A stretch of DNA of 64,000 nt from Klebsiella sp. WP3-W18-ESBL-02 (GCF_014168815.1 NZ_AP021973.1:124001-188000); one strand, 5' to 3'. Positions 15,904-25,393 are shown, counted from the first letter of the stretch. Made by a program: numbers and translations. The notes: a model not told the origin generated them from the sequence alone.

Positions 15904-17166
15904 ATGACGAGAATGAATCTAATAGATAAAATTGCCCTTGTCGGGCAACGCATGAAGTCCGAACAAATTTCATTGAAAGAATCGTTACTGGCTTCTTCCC
16001 GGGTATCTGTATCAGATGACAGTGTGGAGGGGGTAGATCGCCTTATCTATAACCACTGCCTGAATAAAAAAAATCTCTCCGACTTCTTTGGAAAATCTCG
16101 AGTTACCTTCAATAAAATTCTCGCTGATCTCGAAGAAAAAAGGCTGGTGGGTCAACCTATTTATCAGAACAAAAACCACCTTTATACCCGCTGGGATGTC
16201 CAGAATATTATGGATGCCCTGGGTTATCCGCGCTATAGAGATTACTACCAGAGCCGAACAATCATTGTTCAGAATCATAAAGGTGGGACAGGAAAAAGCA
16301 CGACCTCAGTGGCTCTGGCTGTAGCAGCAGCACTTGATCTCCAGTTGAATGCCAGAGTTTTAGTAATTGAATGGGATCCGCAAGGCTCTATTGGTAGCGG
16401 TATGATTCAAAGCGTATCTGAAGACGACGTATTCCTGACTGCAATCGACGCAATCCTGGGCGTGTATGAAGAAGGTTCTGAATATAAAAAATACCTCGAC
16501 ATGGGTTACTCTGAGGCTGAAATCATTGAGAATATGCCGTTCTCAACCCATCTGCCAAATCTTGATGTAATTACTGCGTTCCCAACCGATGCGAGATTCA
16601 AAGATAAATACTGGCAGTGCAGTAAAGAAGAGCGCACTCAGTTGTTGCTACGATTCAAAGAAGTGATAATGCCAGTCCTGAAAGCTAAGTATGACCTTAT
16701 TATCTTCGATACCCCTCCAGAAGACTCGCCAATTATCTGGGCCGCTGATGAGGCCGCTGACGGTATTCTTGTCGCAGTTTCTCCGCGAGAATACGACTAT
16801 GCATCCACAACTGATTTTATGCTGACGATCAGTGAGCGATTCCGTCAGTCTCCCAATAAAGGTGAAAATATTAAATGGTTTAAAGTACTGGCCGTTAACG
16901 TCGATGATAAAAGCCCATACGAAAAAATAGTCCTCGATAAGTTAATTCGAACCGTTCAAGACCTGTTTATGGCAACCAATATCAAAAACTCTGAAGCATT
17001 CAAAGCAGCTGCGTCACGGGGTAGGTCGGTTCTCGATATTAAGAAATCTGAAGAGTTATGTTCACCAAAGCAGCTGGATATTGCCGAAGAATCCGTAATG
17101 TCCGTATATCAACAGTTTATTAATGAGATAAAGAGTTTTTCAGCGAAGGAAGGAGTTAACGCATGA
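15904..17166 (+). CDS. parA: ParA partition ATPase, type Ia (P1/F-like)
   Basis: The 420-residue protein has an N-terminal region with an HTH-like segment (KNLSDFFGKSRVTFNKILAD) and a ParA/MinD core: deviant Walker A KGGTGKS at residues 126-132, VIEWDPQGS, and FDTPPE. The length and the extended N-terminus place it with P1 ParA and F SopA, which bind DNA non-specifically to move plasmid cargo and also repress their own operon. An ATG at 15913 has better spacing to GAGGG and may be the true start. It overlaps parB by 4 bp. Confidence 0.93.
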   Translation: MTRMNLIDKIALVGQRMKSEQISLKESLLASSRVSVSDDSVEGVDRLIYNHCLNKKNLSDFFGKSRVTFNKILADLEEKRLVGQPIYQNKNHLYTRWDVQNIMDALGYPRYRDYYQSRTIIVQNHKGGTGKSTTSVALAVAAALDLQLNARVLVIEWDPQGSIGSGMIQSVSEDDVFLTAIDAILGVYEEGSEYKKYLDMGYSEAEIIENMPFSTHLPNLDVITAFPTDARFKDKYWQCSKEERTQLLLRFKEVIMPVLKAKYDLIIFDTPPEDSPIIWAADEAADGILVAVSPREYDYASTTDFMLTISERFRQSPNKGENIKWFKVLAVNVDDKSPYEKIVLDKLIRTVQDLFMATNIKNSEAFKAAASRGRSVLDIKKSEELCSPKQLDIAEESVMSVYQQFINEIKSFSAKEGVNA

Positions 17167-18167
17167 GTGATGAACAGCATATCGGAAACGATAAATCGCG
17201 TTATCTAAATACGCCAAAGCGAACCGATGTAGGCCACCGTTCCGGGTTAGCTAACCTTAAGAGTCCCCCTCGCATTAAGAAACTCTTTACCCTTCATAAC
17301 GGGCGAAAACTTGAAGCTGAGCACGTCACTGTAGCAGCTGAAAATGTCGCTACTGAGACCGCCGTTCACCCAATGAACCCGCGAAATCAGGAAGCGCTTA
17401 CCACAAACGCAGTACGAGATATCCTGCAACAAATTGAGTCAAGGGGTGTTGATACTGAAGGTGTTGCCGTTAAACGTGATGGCGTGTACCTGCTTATTGA
17501 AGGTAGCCGCAGACGTTTTTGCTGTATTGCGGCTCAAAAAGATCTGCCTTTATGGGTGCTACCAGATGATCTATCAGCTGAGGACATCAAGGCGATTATT
17601 ACCGCTGCACAAACATCACGCCGATTCTCATACCGAGAGGTTGGGCTTCAGTATCTGGAACTAATGCAGGAAAAAGGATTCACCAAAAATGAAGAGCTTG
17701 CCCTCTTTCTTGGCATAAGCCATGTGTCAGTCTTTAAACGTATTCAGGCGGCGCGTATTGACGGTTCGTTGATAGCTCTGTTCCCGGATTATGAAGGTAT
17801 ACCAAACTCCTTCTACAGCCGGTTGTCCAAACTTCAGAAATACGTAGAGAGCAACCTTTTCATTCTTGCAGATGTAGTTGATAGGGTGAAAGAAGAAATT
17901 GCTAATCTGGACATCAGTGACATCCCGGAAGCGCAGAAAATTGTCATGGCGCAGATCACAAAGGCGGTTGAATTACTCGATCAAAAGCCACCTGCAAAAA
18001 GTTGGGAAACCCGTGATCTGGCTAATTTTGCTAATAAGGACAAATACGCCCGTATCAGCAAAAATGCATCGGGCCGTAAAGTTCGCTTTGAATTTAACCG
18101 AATGAGTACCGAGCTCATGGCAGAAATTGAAGCATTTATTACGGATAAACTGAGTAGCGAAAAATAA
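17163..18167 (+). CDS. parB: ParB centromere-binding protein
   Basis: The 334-residue product has the same length class as P1 ParB (333). Visible are the ParB/Srx-like segment with GSRRRF (about residues 114-119), an HTH (LALFLGISHVSVFKRIQAA, about residues 178-196) and a C-terminal dimerisation-like region. It starts in ATGA overlap with parA. It should bind the local repeat array and activate ParA. A strong terminator closes the operon. Confidence 0.93.
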   Translation: MSDEQHIGNDKSRYLNTPKRTDVGHRSGLANLKSPPRIKKLFTLHNGRKLEAEHVTVAAENVATETAVHPMNPRNQEALTTNAVRDILQQIESRGVDTEGVAVKRDGVYLLIEGSRRRFCCIAAQKDLPLWVLPDDLSAEDIKAIITAAQTSRRFSYREVGLQYLELMQEKGFTKNEELALFLGISHVSVFKRIQAARIDGSLIALFPDYEGIPNSFYSRLSKLQKYVESNLFILADVVDRVKEEIANLDISDIPEAQKIVMAQITKAVELLDQKPPAKSWETRDLANFANKDKYARISKNASGRKVRFEFNRMSTELMAEIEAFITDKLSSEK

Positions 18168-18192
18168 CAATTCGCCATTGCTTGATTATCGA

Positions 18193-18222
18193 AACTGCAC
18201 CTCCTGGTGCAGTTTTTTTTTG
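18193..18222 (+). terminator. parAB terminator
   Basis: AACTGCACC, a 4-base loop and GGTGCAGTT are followed by eight or more T residues. Confidence 0.9.
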
Positions 18223-18234
18223 GCCGCAAACCTA

Positions 18235-18263
18235 TTCGTCAGGAGGAGACACCGGTTGATAAT
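18235..18263 (+). promoter_or_regulatory. TTCGTC-17-GATAAT promoter module
   Basis: TTCGTC (18235-18240) and GATAAT (18258-18263) are separated by 17 bp, 27 bp before the ATG at 18291. Confidence 0.6.
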
Positions 18264-18290
18264 AGGAAAAAAACAGCTCATGAGGTGGCT

Positions 18291-18692
18291 ATGCTTTCGG
18301 AAAAAATTGTAACCCTGTTTTCAAATGACGCATTAAAGCGTTTCACGATTCTTGAGGCTTACGCCGAGCTAAAACGTCAGGGTACTTTTAGCGTTTTCCT
18401 TTCGTTCATCGATCCTCGTACTGATTGTCTCGTAGAGGGTAACTTTCAATTCTACCCGAACCCCGTTAAGACCTACTCAAACATGGGAGTATGCTATCTC
18501 ACTGAACATCTTGGGCTAACGTTAAAAATCCCAAGCTCTATGGAATGGTGGGCTACACATGAAAAGTCAACATTTCATAACCAAGACATCACCTATCTGA
18601 AGGAGGGTGAATACGTAAAGGCAACCATTAAACTGGAAATAGGCTCGCGGATCAGAGTTCCTAATGCGTTCGAAGTTGCCCCTTCCATGTGA
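18291..18692 (+). CDS. Hypothetical protein (133 aa)
   Basis: Start 18291 follows GAGGTGG and is downstream of the promoter module; the longer frame starts inside the parAB terminator. It is a soluble protein with no recognised domain. It lies 40 bp before the split AAA+ gene and is probably its operon partner. Confidence 0.7.
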   Translation: MLSEKIVTLFSNDALKRFTILEAYAELKRQGTFSVFLSFIDPRTDCLVEGNFQFYPNPVKTYSNMGVCYLTEHLGLTLKIPSSMEWWATHEKSTFHNQDITYLKEGEYVKATIKLEIGSRIRVPNAFEVAPSM

Positions 18693-18732
18693 ACTTAAGG
18701 CATATCAAAGTAAATTACTGACGAGGACGGCT

Positions 18733-19370
18733 ATGGCACTCACGATAAAAACAGAAACACTAAAAGCTACCACAAGCCCAACATTTGAGGCTTTACGTAA
18801 TCGTTATAGCCACCGTAGTTCTGACGATGAGATTGCCGTCGATCCGCTATGTTTATCTCGGGATGATCTGAATGAACTTTTACAGGCATGTCGTGGTGAT
18901 GGAGAGTCAAAAAATCGACGAGCTCTTGAATCGATCATCACTGCACTGGAAGGTGATTTCGATAAGCCTGTGAGCAGTTTTCCGGCATTCGGTCGTGTGT
19001 TACTACAGTATCTGAAGTCAAATCGAATTGATGGCTGGATATACCGACGCGGTCATGACGGCAACCTGTACCCCGGTCTTGTTACAGCAATAAAAGAATT
19101 AAAATCAGAAAAAAACTCTGACCGTCCCCCATCACTATTGTTACAAATCAGCTGGTATGGGTTCGGCGAATATTCGCACTCCAAAAAGGTTTACGGAACC
19201 CAGCTTACCGCCCTGAATTTCGAGCCTAATGAGGTGGCGCGGCGCAGTGTCGCTAAGACACTGGCCGACCGTGATATCTACCATGAAACGCATGAGCTGA
19301 AACAAGAGTACCTGGAACAACTAACGCGGTTTAAGGAAGTGGTCGACGGGCAATTTGGCAATCAGTTTAA
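18733..19370 (+). pseudogene. AAA+ ATPase gene, 5' part (split by IS)
   Basis: The ATG at 18733 follows GAGGA. The frame encodes the N-terminal part (about 212 residues) and is then broken by the IS at a TTAA target. Without the IS and one TTAA copy, it continues in frame at 20571 and gives one 543-residue protein. As it stands, the frame reads about 36 residues into the IS and stops at 19479. The N-terminal domain has no recognised motif. Confidence 0.85.
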
Positions 19371-20566
19371 GGAAGGTGCGAATAAGCAGGTCATTTCTTC
19401 CCAAGCTGACTCGCTGATTAAAATTTCGCGGATCTGGGCCGATTTTTTTCCCGCAAACACATCGAATCAGCCTATTTAGGCTATTTTTTCCACCATTTCT
19501 GGCGTTATTTCCGGTTTTTACTGAGATCTCTCCCACTGACGTATCATTTGGTCCACCCGAAACAGGTTGGCCAGGGTGAATAACATCGCCAGTTGGTTAT
19601 CGTTTTTCAGCAGCCCCTTGTATCTGGCTTTCACGAAGCCGAACTGCCGCTTGATGATGCGAAACGGGTGCTCCACCCTGGCACGGATGCTGGCTTTCAT
19701 GTATTCGATGTTGATGGCCGTTTTGTTCTTGCGCGGATGCTGCTTCAAGGTTTTTACCTTGCCGGGACGCTCGGCGATCAGCCAGTCCACATCCACCTCG
19801 GCCAGCTCCTCGCGCTGTGGCGCTCCTTGGTAGCCGGCATCGGCTGAGACAAATTGCTCCTCTCCATGAAGCAGATTACCCAGCTGATTGAGGTCATGCT
19901 CGTTGGCCGCGGTGGTGACCAGGCTGTGGGTCAGGCCACTCTTGGCATCGACACCAATGTGGGCCTTCATGCCAAAGTGCCACTGATTGCCTTTCTTGGT
20001 CTGATGCATCTCCGGATCGCGTTGCTGCTCTTTGTTCTTGGTAGAGCTGGGTGCCTCAATGATGGTGGCATCCACCAAAGTGCCTTGGGTCATCATGACG
20101 CCTGCTTCGGCCAGCCAGCGATTGATGGTCTTGAACAATTGACGGGCCAGTTGATGCAGCTCGAGCAGGTGGCGGAAATTCATGATGGTGGTGCGATCCG
20201 GCAGGGCGCTATCCAGGGATAATCGGGCAAACAGGCGCATGGAGGCGATTTCGTACAGGGCATCTTCCATGGCACCGTCGCTCAGGTTGTACCAATGCTG
20301 CATGCAGTGAATACGCAGCATGGTCTCCAGCGGATAGGGCCGTCGGCCATTGCCCGCCTTGGGATAAAACGGCTCGATGACAGCGGTCATATTCTGCCAT
20401 GGCAGAATCTGCTCCATGCGGGAGAGGAAAATCTCTTTTCGGGTCTGACGGCGCTTAGTGCTGAATTCACTATCGGCGAAGGTGAGTTGATGGCTCATGA
20501 TGTCCCTCTGGGATGCGCTCCGGATGAATATGATGATCTCATATCAGGAACTTGTTCGCACCTTCC
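19371..20566. mobile_element. IS5-family insertion sequence (ISKpn26-like), 1196 bp
   Basis: The ends read GGAAGGTGCGAATAAG at the left and, in reverse complement, GGAAGGTGCGAACAAG at the right. The element is flanked by TTAA duplications (19367-19370 and 20567-20570), which fits the YTAR target of IS5. Length and transposase sequence match IS5/ISKpn26. The perfect duplication and intact frame point to a recent insertion. Confidence 0.93.
19518..20498 (-). CDS. IS5-family transposase
   Basis: The 326-residue DDE transposase is intact. Visible are the N-terminal domain (MSHQLTFADSEFSTKRRQTR), the first Asp in TLVDATIIEAP, the second in VSADAGYQGA, and the C-terminal RARVEHPFRIIKRQ with the catalytic Glu. 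The NMTAVIEPFYPKAGNG stretch recalls ISKpn26 more than classical IS5. Confidence 0.95.
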   Translation of the reverse strand: MSHQLTFADSEFSTKRRQTRKEIFLSRMEQILPWQNMTAVIEPFYPKAGNGRRPYPLETMLRIHCMQHWYNLSDGAMEDALYEIASMRLFARLSLDSALPDRTTIMNFRHLLELHQLARQLFKTINRWLAEAGVMMTQGTLVDATIIEAPSSTKNKEQQRDPEMHQTKKGNQWHFGMKAHIGVDAKSGLTHSLVTTAANEHDLNQLGNLLHGEEQFVSADAGYQGAPQREELAEVDVDWLIAERPGKVKTLKQHPRKNKTAINIEYMKASIRARVEHPFRIIKRQFGFVKARYKGLLKNDNQLAMLFTLANLFRVDQMIRQWERSQ

Positions 20567-20570
20567 TTAA

Positions 20571-21564
20571 AGCAACCGGCAGGGCTGTCAGAATGGAATC
20601 GTATAGCTACAGCGACCGGAATCTGGAAATAGCAGGGCATAAACTGATACACGATTTGCCTGATAGTGAGTGCGATGCCTACGGTGCAGAAGTGGAGTCG
20701 CCTCTTTTTGAAGATGACCAGTTTGGCCTTTTACCCGAAATTCCTGTGCAGCGTTATTTTGATCTCTCGCTGCAAGACTTTATCTGGATACATGCCAATA
20801 ACGTAAAACCATACAAGTATGATAAAGAACTGCCAAAAAAGATGGTTTTGCCGGAAGACCACCGTGATTTACTCGATATACTGACCACGGATATCAGCGC
20901 TTTCACCAGCGATATTGTTGAAGGGAAAAGCGCGGGTAACATCATCATGTGCGTGGGCTCACCCGGACTTGGGAAGACATTAACTGCTGAAGTGTATGCA
21001 GAGGTCATTGAACGGCCCCTGTACTCAATTCATGCTGGCGCACTGGGAACCAACGCCGATGACATTGAGAAAAATCTGCGGACGATTCTGACCCGGGCTA
21101 AACGCTGGAACTGTGTCCTGCTTCTGGACGAAGCCGATGTGTTTGTCATGCAGCGTGGAGCATCACTGACTCAAAATGCCATCGTTGCGGAGTTCCTCCG
21201 TACACTGGAGTATTTCGATGGGTTGATGTTCATGACAAGCAACCGGGGTAGTGACATCGATGAGGCTATCATACCAAGATGCGCTGCAATCATTCACTAT
21301 GATGTGCCGGAGAAATCAGATGCCCAAAAGATCTGGAAGATTATGGGTGAGAACTTTGGCGTGAACATTCCTGATGAACTGGTCAGATCACTTGTAAACA
21401 CTTACCCAGAACTTCCACCACGTGACATCAAGATGTTGCTACGGCTCACGTTGCGAATGAGCGTGAAAGAGCAGGGGAGTGGTAGCATCCCGACACTGGA
21501 TATTGTGCGGAAATGCGCGATGTTTCGTGGGATAGAACGAAAGGGAAAAGAAAAAGCCCTGTGA
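20571..21564 (+). pseudogene. AAA+ ATPase gene, 3' part (split by IS)
   Basis: This part carries the whole ATPase core: Walker A VGSPGLGKT (about residue 340 of the rebuilt protein), Walker B VLLLDEADVF (about 396), sensor-type TSNRGSDIDEA and an arginine-finger-like IIPRCA. It could be expressed from within or behind the IS (an ATG at 20593), leaving a core without its N-terminal domain. Before the insertion it was a 543-residue AAA+ protein, probably a remodelling ATPase. Its partner is unknown. Confidence 0.85.
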
Positions 21565-21701
21565 TAACGATGCCGGGTTCGCCCGGCATACAACCTGCTG
21601 GCCCAGCCCAAAGCAATCCGAGTTCTTCAGCAAAAGCAGCAGCGTGTCGGAAATAACTGTGTTATAACAATTCAGGTGATCATGATGAGAAGTTGATAAC
21701 A

Positions 21702-21926
21702 ATGTTTAAGCTAAGTCCCATAAGAAAAAAAACAAACAAGCTGCATAAACTCCTTAATAACGGCTATCGTTTCGTAATCATGCATGAAGATGAAATTATT
21801 GAACCCTTCCGCTACGAAATAGAAGCCAGACGAAAACTATTCTTTGGCAGAAAACTCCTTTCTATTTCCGACCTCATCGACTCAATAAACGATAGTGTAA
21901 AAACCCAAGCAAAACGCGCCCCTTAA
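21702..21926 (+). CDS. Small basic hypothetical protein (74 aa)
   Basis: ATG 21702 is preferred over an upstream TTG. The product is rich in Lys and Arg (RKKTNKLHKLLNNG, RRKLFFGRK) and may bind nucleic acid or membrane, but has no recognised domain. A T-less hairpin (ATGCCGGG and CCCGGCAT, 21569-21588) separates it from the ATPase gene. Confidence 0.55.
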   Translation: MFKLSPIRKKTNKLHKLLNNGYRFVIMHEDEIIEPFRYEIEARRKLFFGRKLLSISDLIDSINDSVKTQAKRAP

Positions 21927-21929
21927 CTA

Positions 21930-21958
21930 TTCGTCACCTGAATAACTCCAGCTATGAT
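21930..21958 (+). promoter_or_regulatory. TTCGTCACCTG-12-TATGAT promoter module
   Basis: TTCGTC (21930-21935) and TATGAT (21953-21958) are separated by 17 bp, 32 bp before the ATG at 21991. Confidence 0.65.
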
Positions 21959-21990
21959 AAACATTATTATCAAGCTTAAAGGTGATACTT

Positions 21991-22164
21991 ATGAAACCGT
22001 TTGGGATTTTCTATTCAGTAGAAGGCTGCACTTGTTCACTGTGCCGCTCGCGTGGCTATCGTAAAAACAATGCATACGATAGATCTCTTCGTGTAAGCAA
22101 ACACCGCGCCCGTCAGCAGGCCAAGCGTGAAATCCGCTCCGCCGTATTCAGCATCGACAATTAA
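21991..22164 (+). CDS. Small basic protein with CxC/CxxC motif (57 aa)
   Basis: Start 21991 follows AAAGGTGAT. The product contains CTCSLCRSRG near residues 14-23 and a strongly basic C-terminal half. It could be a small metal-binding nucleic-acid-binding protein. Confidence 0.6.
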   Translation: MKPFGIFYSVEGCTCSLCRSRGYRKNNAYDRSLRVSKHRARQQAKREIRSAVFSIDN

Positions 22165-22205
22165 GAAAGGTTGATGATAAATAAGAAGAATAACGAGGAT
22201 AACAA

Positions 22206-22523
22206 ATGACTGATGAAAACCAAATAAAGGTGCTGTTTTGCATTCTGCGTCGTCGATTCGTGGATTATGTCCCTGAGTTTGAAAACTGTGTAGAAGAACG
22301 GGAAGTCATCAATGAAACGCCGAAGGGTTACCGTATGTCCGTCTCCTACGGCACATCAGTTTACCTGCACGCGGATTATGAGTTTTTCGAATCACGTCAG
22401 GCAGCGTATCAATGGTGCGCCCGCCGTGTGACCGCTAGCATTGAGAAGATGAAACAAAAAATGCAGGCGGCAGAAGCAACAAAAATAAAACTGATAGAAG
22501 CATCCGGGAACTGTGGCGAATAA
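22206..22523 (+). CDS. Hypothetical protein (105 aa)
   Basis: The start follows GAGGATAACAA. It is a soluble protein with a helical C-terminal end (KMKQKMQAAEATKIKL) and no recognised domain. It overlaps the zincin gene by 11 bp. Confidence 0.68.
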   Translation: MTDENQIKVLFCILRRRFVDYVPEFENCVEEREVINETPKGYRMSVSYGTSVYLHADYEFFESRQAAYQWCARRVTASIEKMKQKMQAAEATKIKLIEASGNCGE

Positions 22524-23274
22524 GAAGACACCACGTCAAATTATCCTCTCACATATTTCAGCTGAGAAAGCACTCCCACGAGGAACGCTGATCTGGTTAT
22601 TCTACGAGAATGCCGATGATTTAATCAGCCTGAATGAAGTGGGCGATAATCTTGAAAGGTGGCATCAACGAGTTGGGTCGCCTGAAGAAATTCAGGTGAT
22701 ACTGGATATGCCTGATGACGATTCAGAAGTCTGGCTATTCAGCCCAACAAAATTATTCTCCCCACGGGTAAAAACCCCCGTTCTGACAGCCAGAGATAGG
22801 GCAGTTGCTCGCTATGGCGTTTCTCGCGTTATGACGGCGGAGAAAGTTGTTTTTCTGTATTCAGGGTATCTTCTGCACCTCTATAGACAGGCATATGGTT
22901 TCACCGGCCCTGCGCCTGAAGTTCGGGTCAACTGGAGTGCCAAACATTCATGGGGCGGCAGGAGCTCAATCACTATTTCACCATCGTCCATTTATCCTGA
23001 CAGTGATACACCGCGCTATCGCTACCATGAGTACGCACATATAGAGCAGCGTAAGGACATCGGAGCATTTTATTCAATCAATCAACTGGATCATATCAAA
23101 GGCGTAGTGGCACATGAGCTTGCGCACTTTTGCCAGCGCCACACTGGAAAAGATAATTTTAAATTTGGTTTTCCGGTACTCCCTGAAAAAGATTTCAGAA
23201 CGGCTCATGGTGATGGGTGGCAGTTCTTGTATGCATTTTTCAGAACAGAATTAAATAAAAGAATTCAGCGATAA
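22513..23274 (+). CDS. Zincin-type metallopeptidase (SprT-like)
   Basis: A GTG start at 22513 gives 253 residues and overlaps the previous gene by 11 bp. The active-site helix VVAHELAHFCQRH has the HExxH-type zinc motif at residues 201-205, and a third His probably lies in AHGDGWQFLY near residue 232. This HELAH...HGxxW arrangement matches SprT/SPRTN-like and related zincins. SPRTN proteins cut DNA-protein crosslinks, but the substrate here is unknown. A further acidic pair lies in HEYAHIEQRKD. Confidence 0.75.
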   Translation: MANKKTPRQIILSHISAEKALPRGTLIWLFYENADDLISLNEVGDNLERWHQRVGSPEEIQVILDMPDDDSEVWLFSPTKLFSPRVKTPVLTARDRAVARYGVSRVMTAEKVVFLYSGYLLHLYRQAYGFTGPAPEVRVNWSAKHSWGGRSSITISPSSIYPDSDTPRYRYHEYAHIEQRKDIGAFYSINQLDHIKGVVAHELAHFCQRHTGKDNFKFGFPVLPEKDFRTAHGDGWQFLYAFFRTELNKRIQR

Positions 23275-23294
23275 CCCAAAAAAAGGCATAACCA

Positions 23295-23981
23295 ATGTAC
23301 CTTCTTTCCATTTTATTATTTACATTTGTTTATCTGTTATCCTTTAATTCTGTTATAGAGGAAAATAGAGACCGCTATTCCATACAGACTTTTGCAATAG
23401 TGATGATCACGATATTCCTGATATCAATGCCAGTAACAACAACTTTTGTGTCGTTGATGCTTGAAGAAAACCAGAGAGAGCATCGTGATTTGATTTCCTT
23501 CCTGCAAATCAATTCCGTTTGGTTCGCAGGAGCCGGGGGGCTGGTGGCTATCTTCTTGTCAGCCCTGACAATGGTTCGCCTGAAGCAAAAACGTATCCGT
23601 CACAAAACATCGAACCTTAACCTCATCGTTGTGGGCCTTTTCGCGGGCGTAGTCTCTTTTGCCAGCGCGTATAAGCATCTAGCTTTCTTCAGTGGGGATG
23701 ATGCGGGAGTGTTTTTATATGAGGCTATACCAGCCATCGATGACATCGACTGTAACGCGCCAATACTCCTGGTGAAATGGGAACCTGACTCAAAGAAGCC
23801 AACTGCATGGCGATGCCCTACGGGCGTTGCATTCAATATCAATAGTCCTACTCCATTCCTACCTTGGGGTTCATATGAGGAAGGGGAGAGTTCAAAACTA
23901 AATGAAGTGATGACAATTTTGATGAAAAATGCGGTCAAAATCGAAAAACGTCGCCATCTTGATGTCATCATTACGAGCTAA
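23295..23981 (+). CDS. Multi-pass membrane protein (228 aa)
   Basis: Four hydrophobic segments lie in the first 125 residues (MYLLSILLFTFVYLLS; FAIVMITIFLISMPVTTTFV; WFAGAGGLVAIFLSALTMV; LIVVGLFAGVVSFASAY), followed by a soluble C-terminal half with two Cys (IDCNAP, WRCPTG) that may be periplasmic. It is not recognised. It lies 20 bp after the zincin gene. Confidence 0.72.
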   Translation: MYLLSILLFTFVYLLSFNSVIEENRDRYSIQTFAIVMITIFLISMPVTTTFVSLMLEENQREHRDLISFLQINSVWFAGAGGLVAIFLSALTMVRLKQKRIRHKTSNLNLIVVGLFAGVVSFASAYKHLAFFSGDDAGVFLYEAIPAIDDIDCNAPILLVKWEPDSKKPTAWRCPTGVAFNINSPTPFLPWGSYEEGESSKLNEVMTILMKNAVKIEKRRHLDVIITS

Positions 23982-24016
23982 GGCCTTGTAATCACTGGAT
24001 TACAGGGCTTTTTTAT
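23982..24016 (+). terminator. Rho-independent terminator
   Basis: GCCTTGTAATC, a 4-base loop and GATTACAGGGC are followed by six T residues. Confidence 0.85.
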
Positions 24017-24055
24017 GTACCCGAAAAAAAAGAGACATTTTGTCCCCAAATACGC

Positions 24056-24084
24056 TTCGTCACCTGTTTGGTGTGTGTTTAACT
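24056..24084 (+). promoter_or_regulatory. TTCGTCACCTG promoter module
   Basis: TTCGTC (24056-24061) and TTAACT (24079-24084) are separated by 17 bp. The following leader to the ATG at 24140 is longer than in most members. Confidence 0.55.
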
Positions 24085-24139
24085 GGATTTACAGCAAGCA
24101 ACGAACCTCGCGACACAATAACTAAAGCGGAGAAACACC

Positions 24140-25315
24140 ATGAACACCGACGTTAAAGCTATCTTCGAACAAAGCCGTACCCTGGAAAATCTGGAAGGCG
24201 CTGCGGTACTGATGCGCAGCTTAGACAAAGCGCCATCATCACTCCGAGCACTGAGCGATTTCGTAACCAAAGCGCGTAAAAGCGGCAATACGGAACAGTT
24301 CGAAGAAGCCGATATCGGGCGTAACAACGTCTTTGCGGTGAGCCCGTACTGGTTGTTTGTGGAAGAGGGACTGAACCTCCGCGACGTAAATTATGACCGT
24401 GCGGTAATGTTCAAACACGCTTATCTGGAACGTCCTCAGTCAGTGCCTGTCATCCGCGTTAAACCAGTAGTAGTGGAAGGCGTAACCCGCCTGAAAATCA
24501 TTGATGGCCACCACCGTTTTGCTGGCCTGATGATGGCGATTGCTGAGGGCGCGAGCTTCCAGAAAATCACCGTCGAGGAATTTGAAGGCGGCAAGGACGA
24601 AGAAGTCTACAACATGATCGAGAGCGCCAACTCCCTTCAGTTGAAGATGGTGGAACGCGCTGAAGGCTTCAAGCGCCTGATTGGCTGGGGTCACACCATT
24701 GAGTCGATTGCTCAGCGTCTGGGTGTCTCTCTGGTCACCGTTCGCCGCAGTATCGTGCTGGCAAACGCTGACTTCAGCATCAAGATGCTGGTGAAAGAAG
24801 ATAAGGTATCTGGTGACGTTGCCGTTGACGTTATTAACGAATGTCAGGGTACTGACCGCGACCCGTATGAAGTCCTGATGGAATCCCTGAAAAAGGCAGA
24901 AGGAGCTGGGAAAACCCGCGTCACTGCCAAATTCGTGAGTTCCAAGAAAAAGACTGGCCTGAAACCGAAAGTTATCCGTAAAACCTTCGACAGCCTGTTG
25001 CCAACCCTGAGCCAGCTGCGCGACCAGATCCCGCCGCAGCCGGAAGGTGAGCATGAAAATCAGATCGAAATTACGGAAACCGTGCCGGAAGAAGTCGTCT
25101 TACGCCTGACTCCTGAAATGGCCCGTACTCTGATGGCTACCCTGGCTGAACTGGAATCAGCAAAACAGGCAGAAGATGCTGAAGCTAATGGTGACAACGA
25201 CGGTGATAGTGCTGAAAACAACGGCGGTGCTGACGATGCGACTGATGCCGATACCGATGGCGCTAACCAGCAGAATGGTGAAACTGAAGAGACTCAGCTG
25301 CACCCGGTGTACTAA
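24140..25315 (+). CDS. Orphan ParB/Srx-domain protein with acidic tail
   Basis: The 391-residue protein has a ParB-type N-terminal domain with DGHHRFAGLMMA (about residues 121-132), the box that in ParB/Noc proteins binds CTP, and an HTH (IESIAQRLGVSLVTVRRSIV, about residues 193-212). Residues from about 340 to the end are very acidic and low in complexity. It has no ParA partner and lies 6 kb from parAB. It could be a DNA-sliding clamp, a ParB-like nuclease or a transcription factor. Confidence 0.82.
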   Translation: MNTDVKAIFEQSRTLENLEGAAVLMRSLDKAPSSLRALSDFVTKARKSGNTEQFEEADIGRNNVFAVSPYWLFVEEGLNLRDVNYDRAVMFKHAYLERPQSVPVIRVKPVVVEGVTRLKIIDGHHRFAGLMMAIAEGASFQKITVEEFEGGKDEEVYNMIESANSLQLKMVERAEGFKRLIGWGHTIESIAQRLGVSLVTVRRSIVLANADFSIKMLVKEDKVSGDVAVDVINECQGTDRDPYEVLMESLKKAEGAGKTRVTAKFVSSKKKTGLKPKVIRKTFDSLLPTLSQLRDQIPPQPEGEHENQIEITETVPEEVVLRLTPEMARTLMATLAELESAKQAEDAEANGDNDGDSAENNGGADDATDADTDGANQQNGETEETQLHPVY

Positions 25316-25322
25316 CCTCCCA

Positions 25323-25393
25323 GCAGGTCTTTAACAGACCTGCATAAAATTCCTTTTCATTCTGATGGGCCGGATAAACCGGCTCATATTTTT
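25323..25393 (+). terminator. Two hairpins after the orphan ParB gene
   Basis: GCAGGTCT/AGACCTGC (25323-25343) has no T tract; the second, GGGCCGG/CCGGCTC (25367-25385), is followed by ATATTTTT and is the likelier terminator. Confidence 0.65.
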
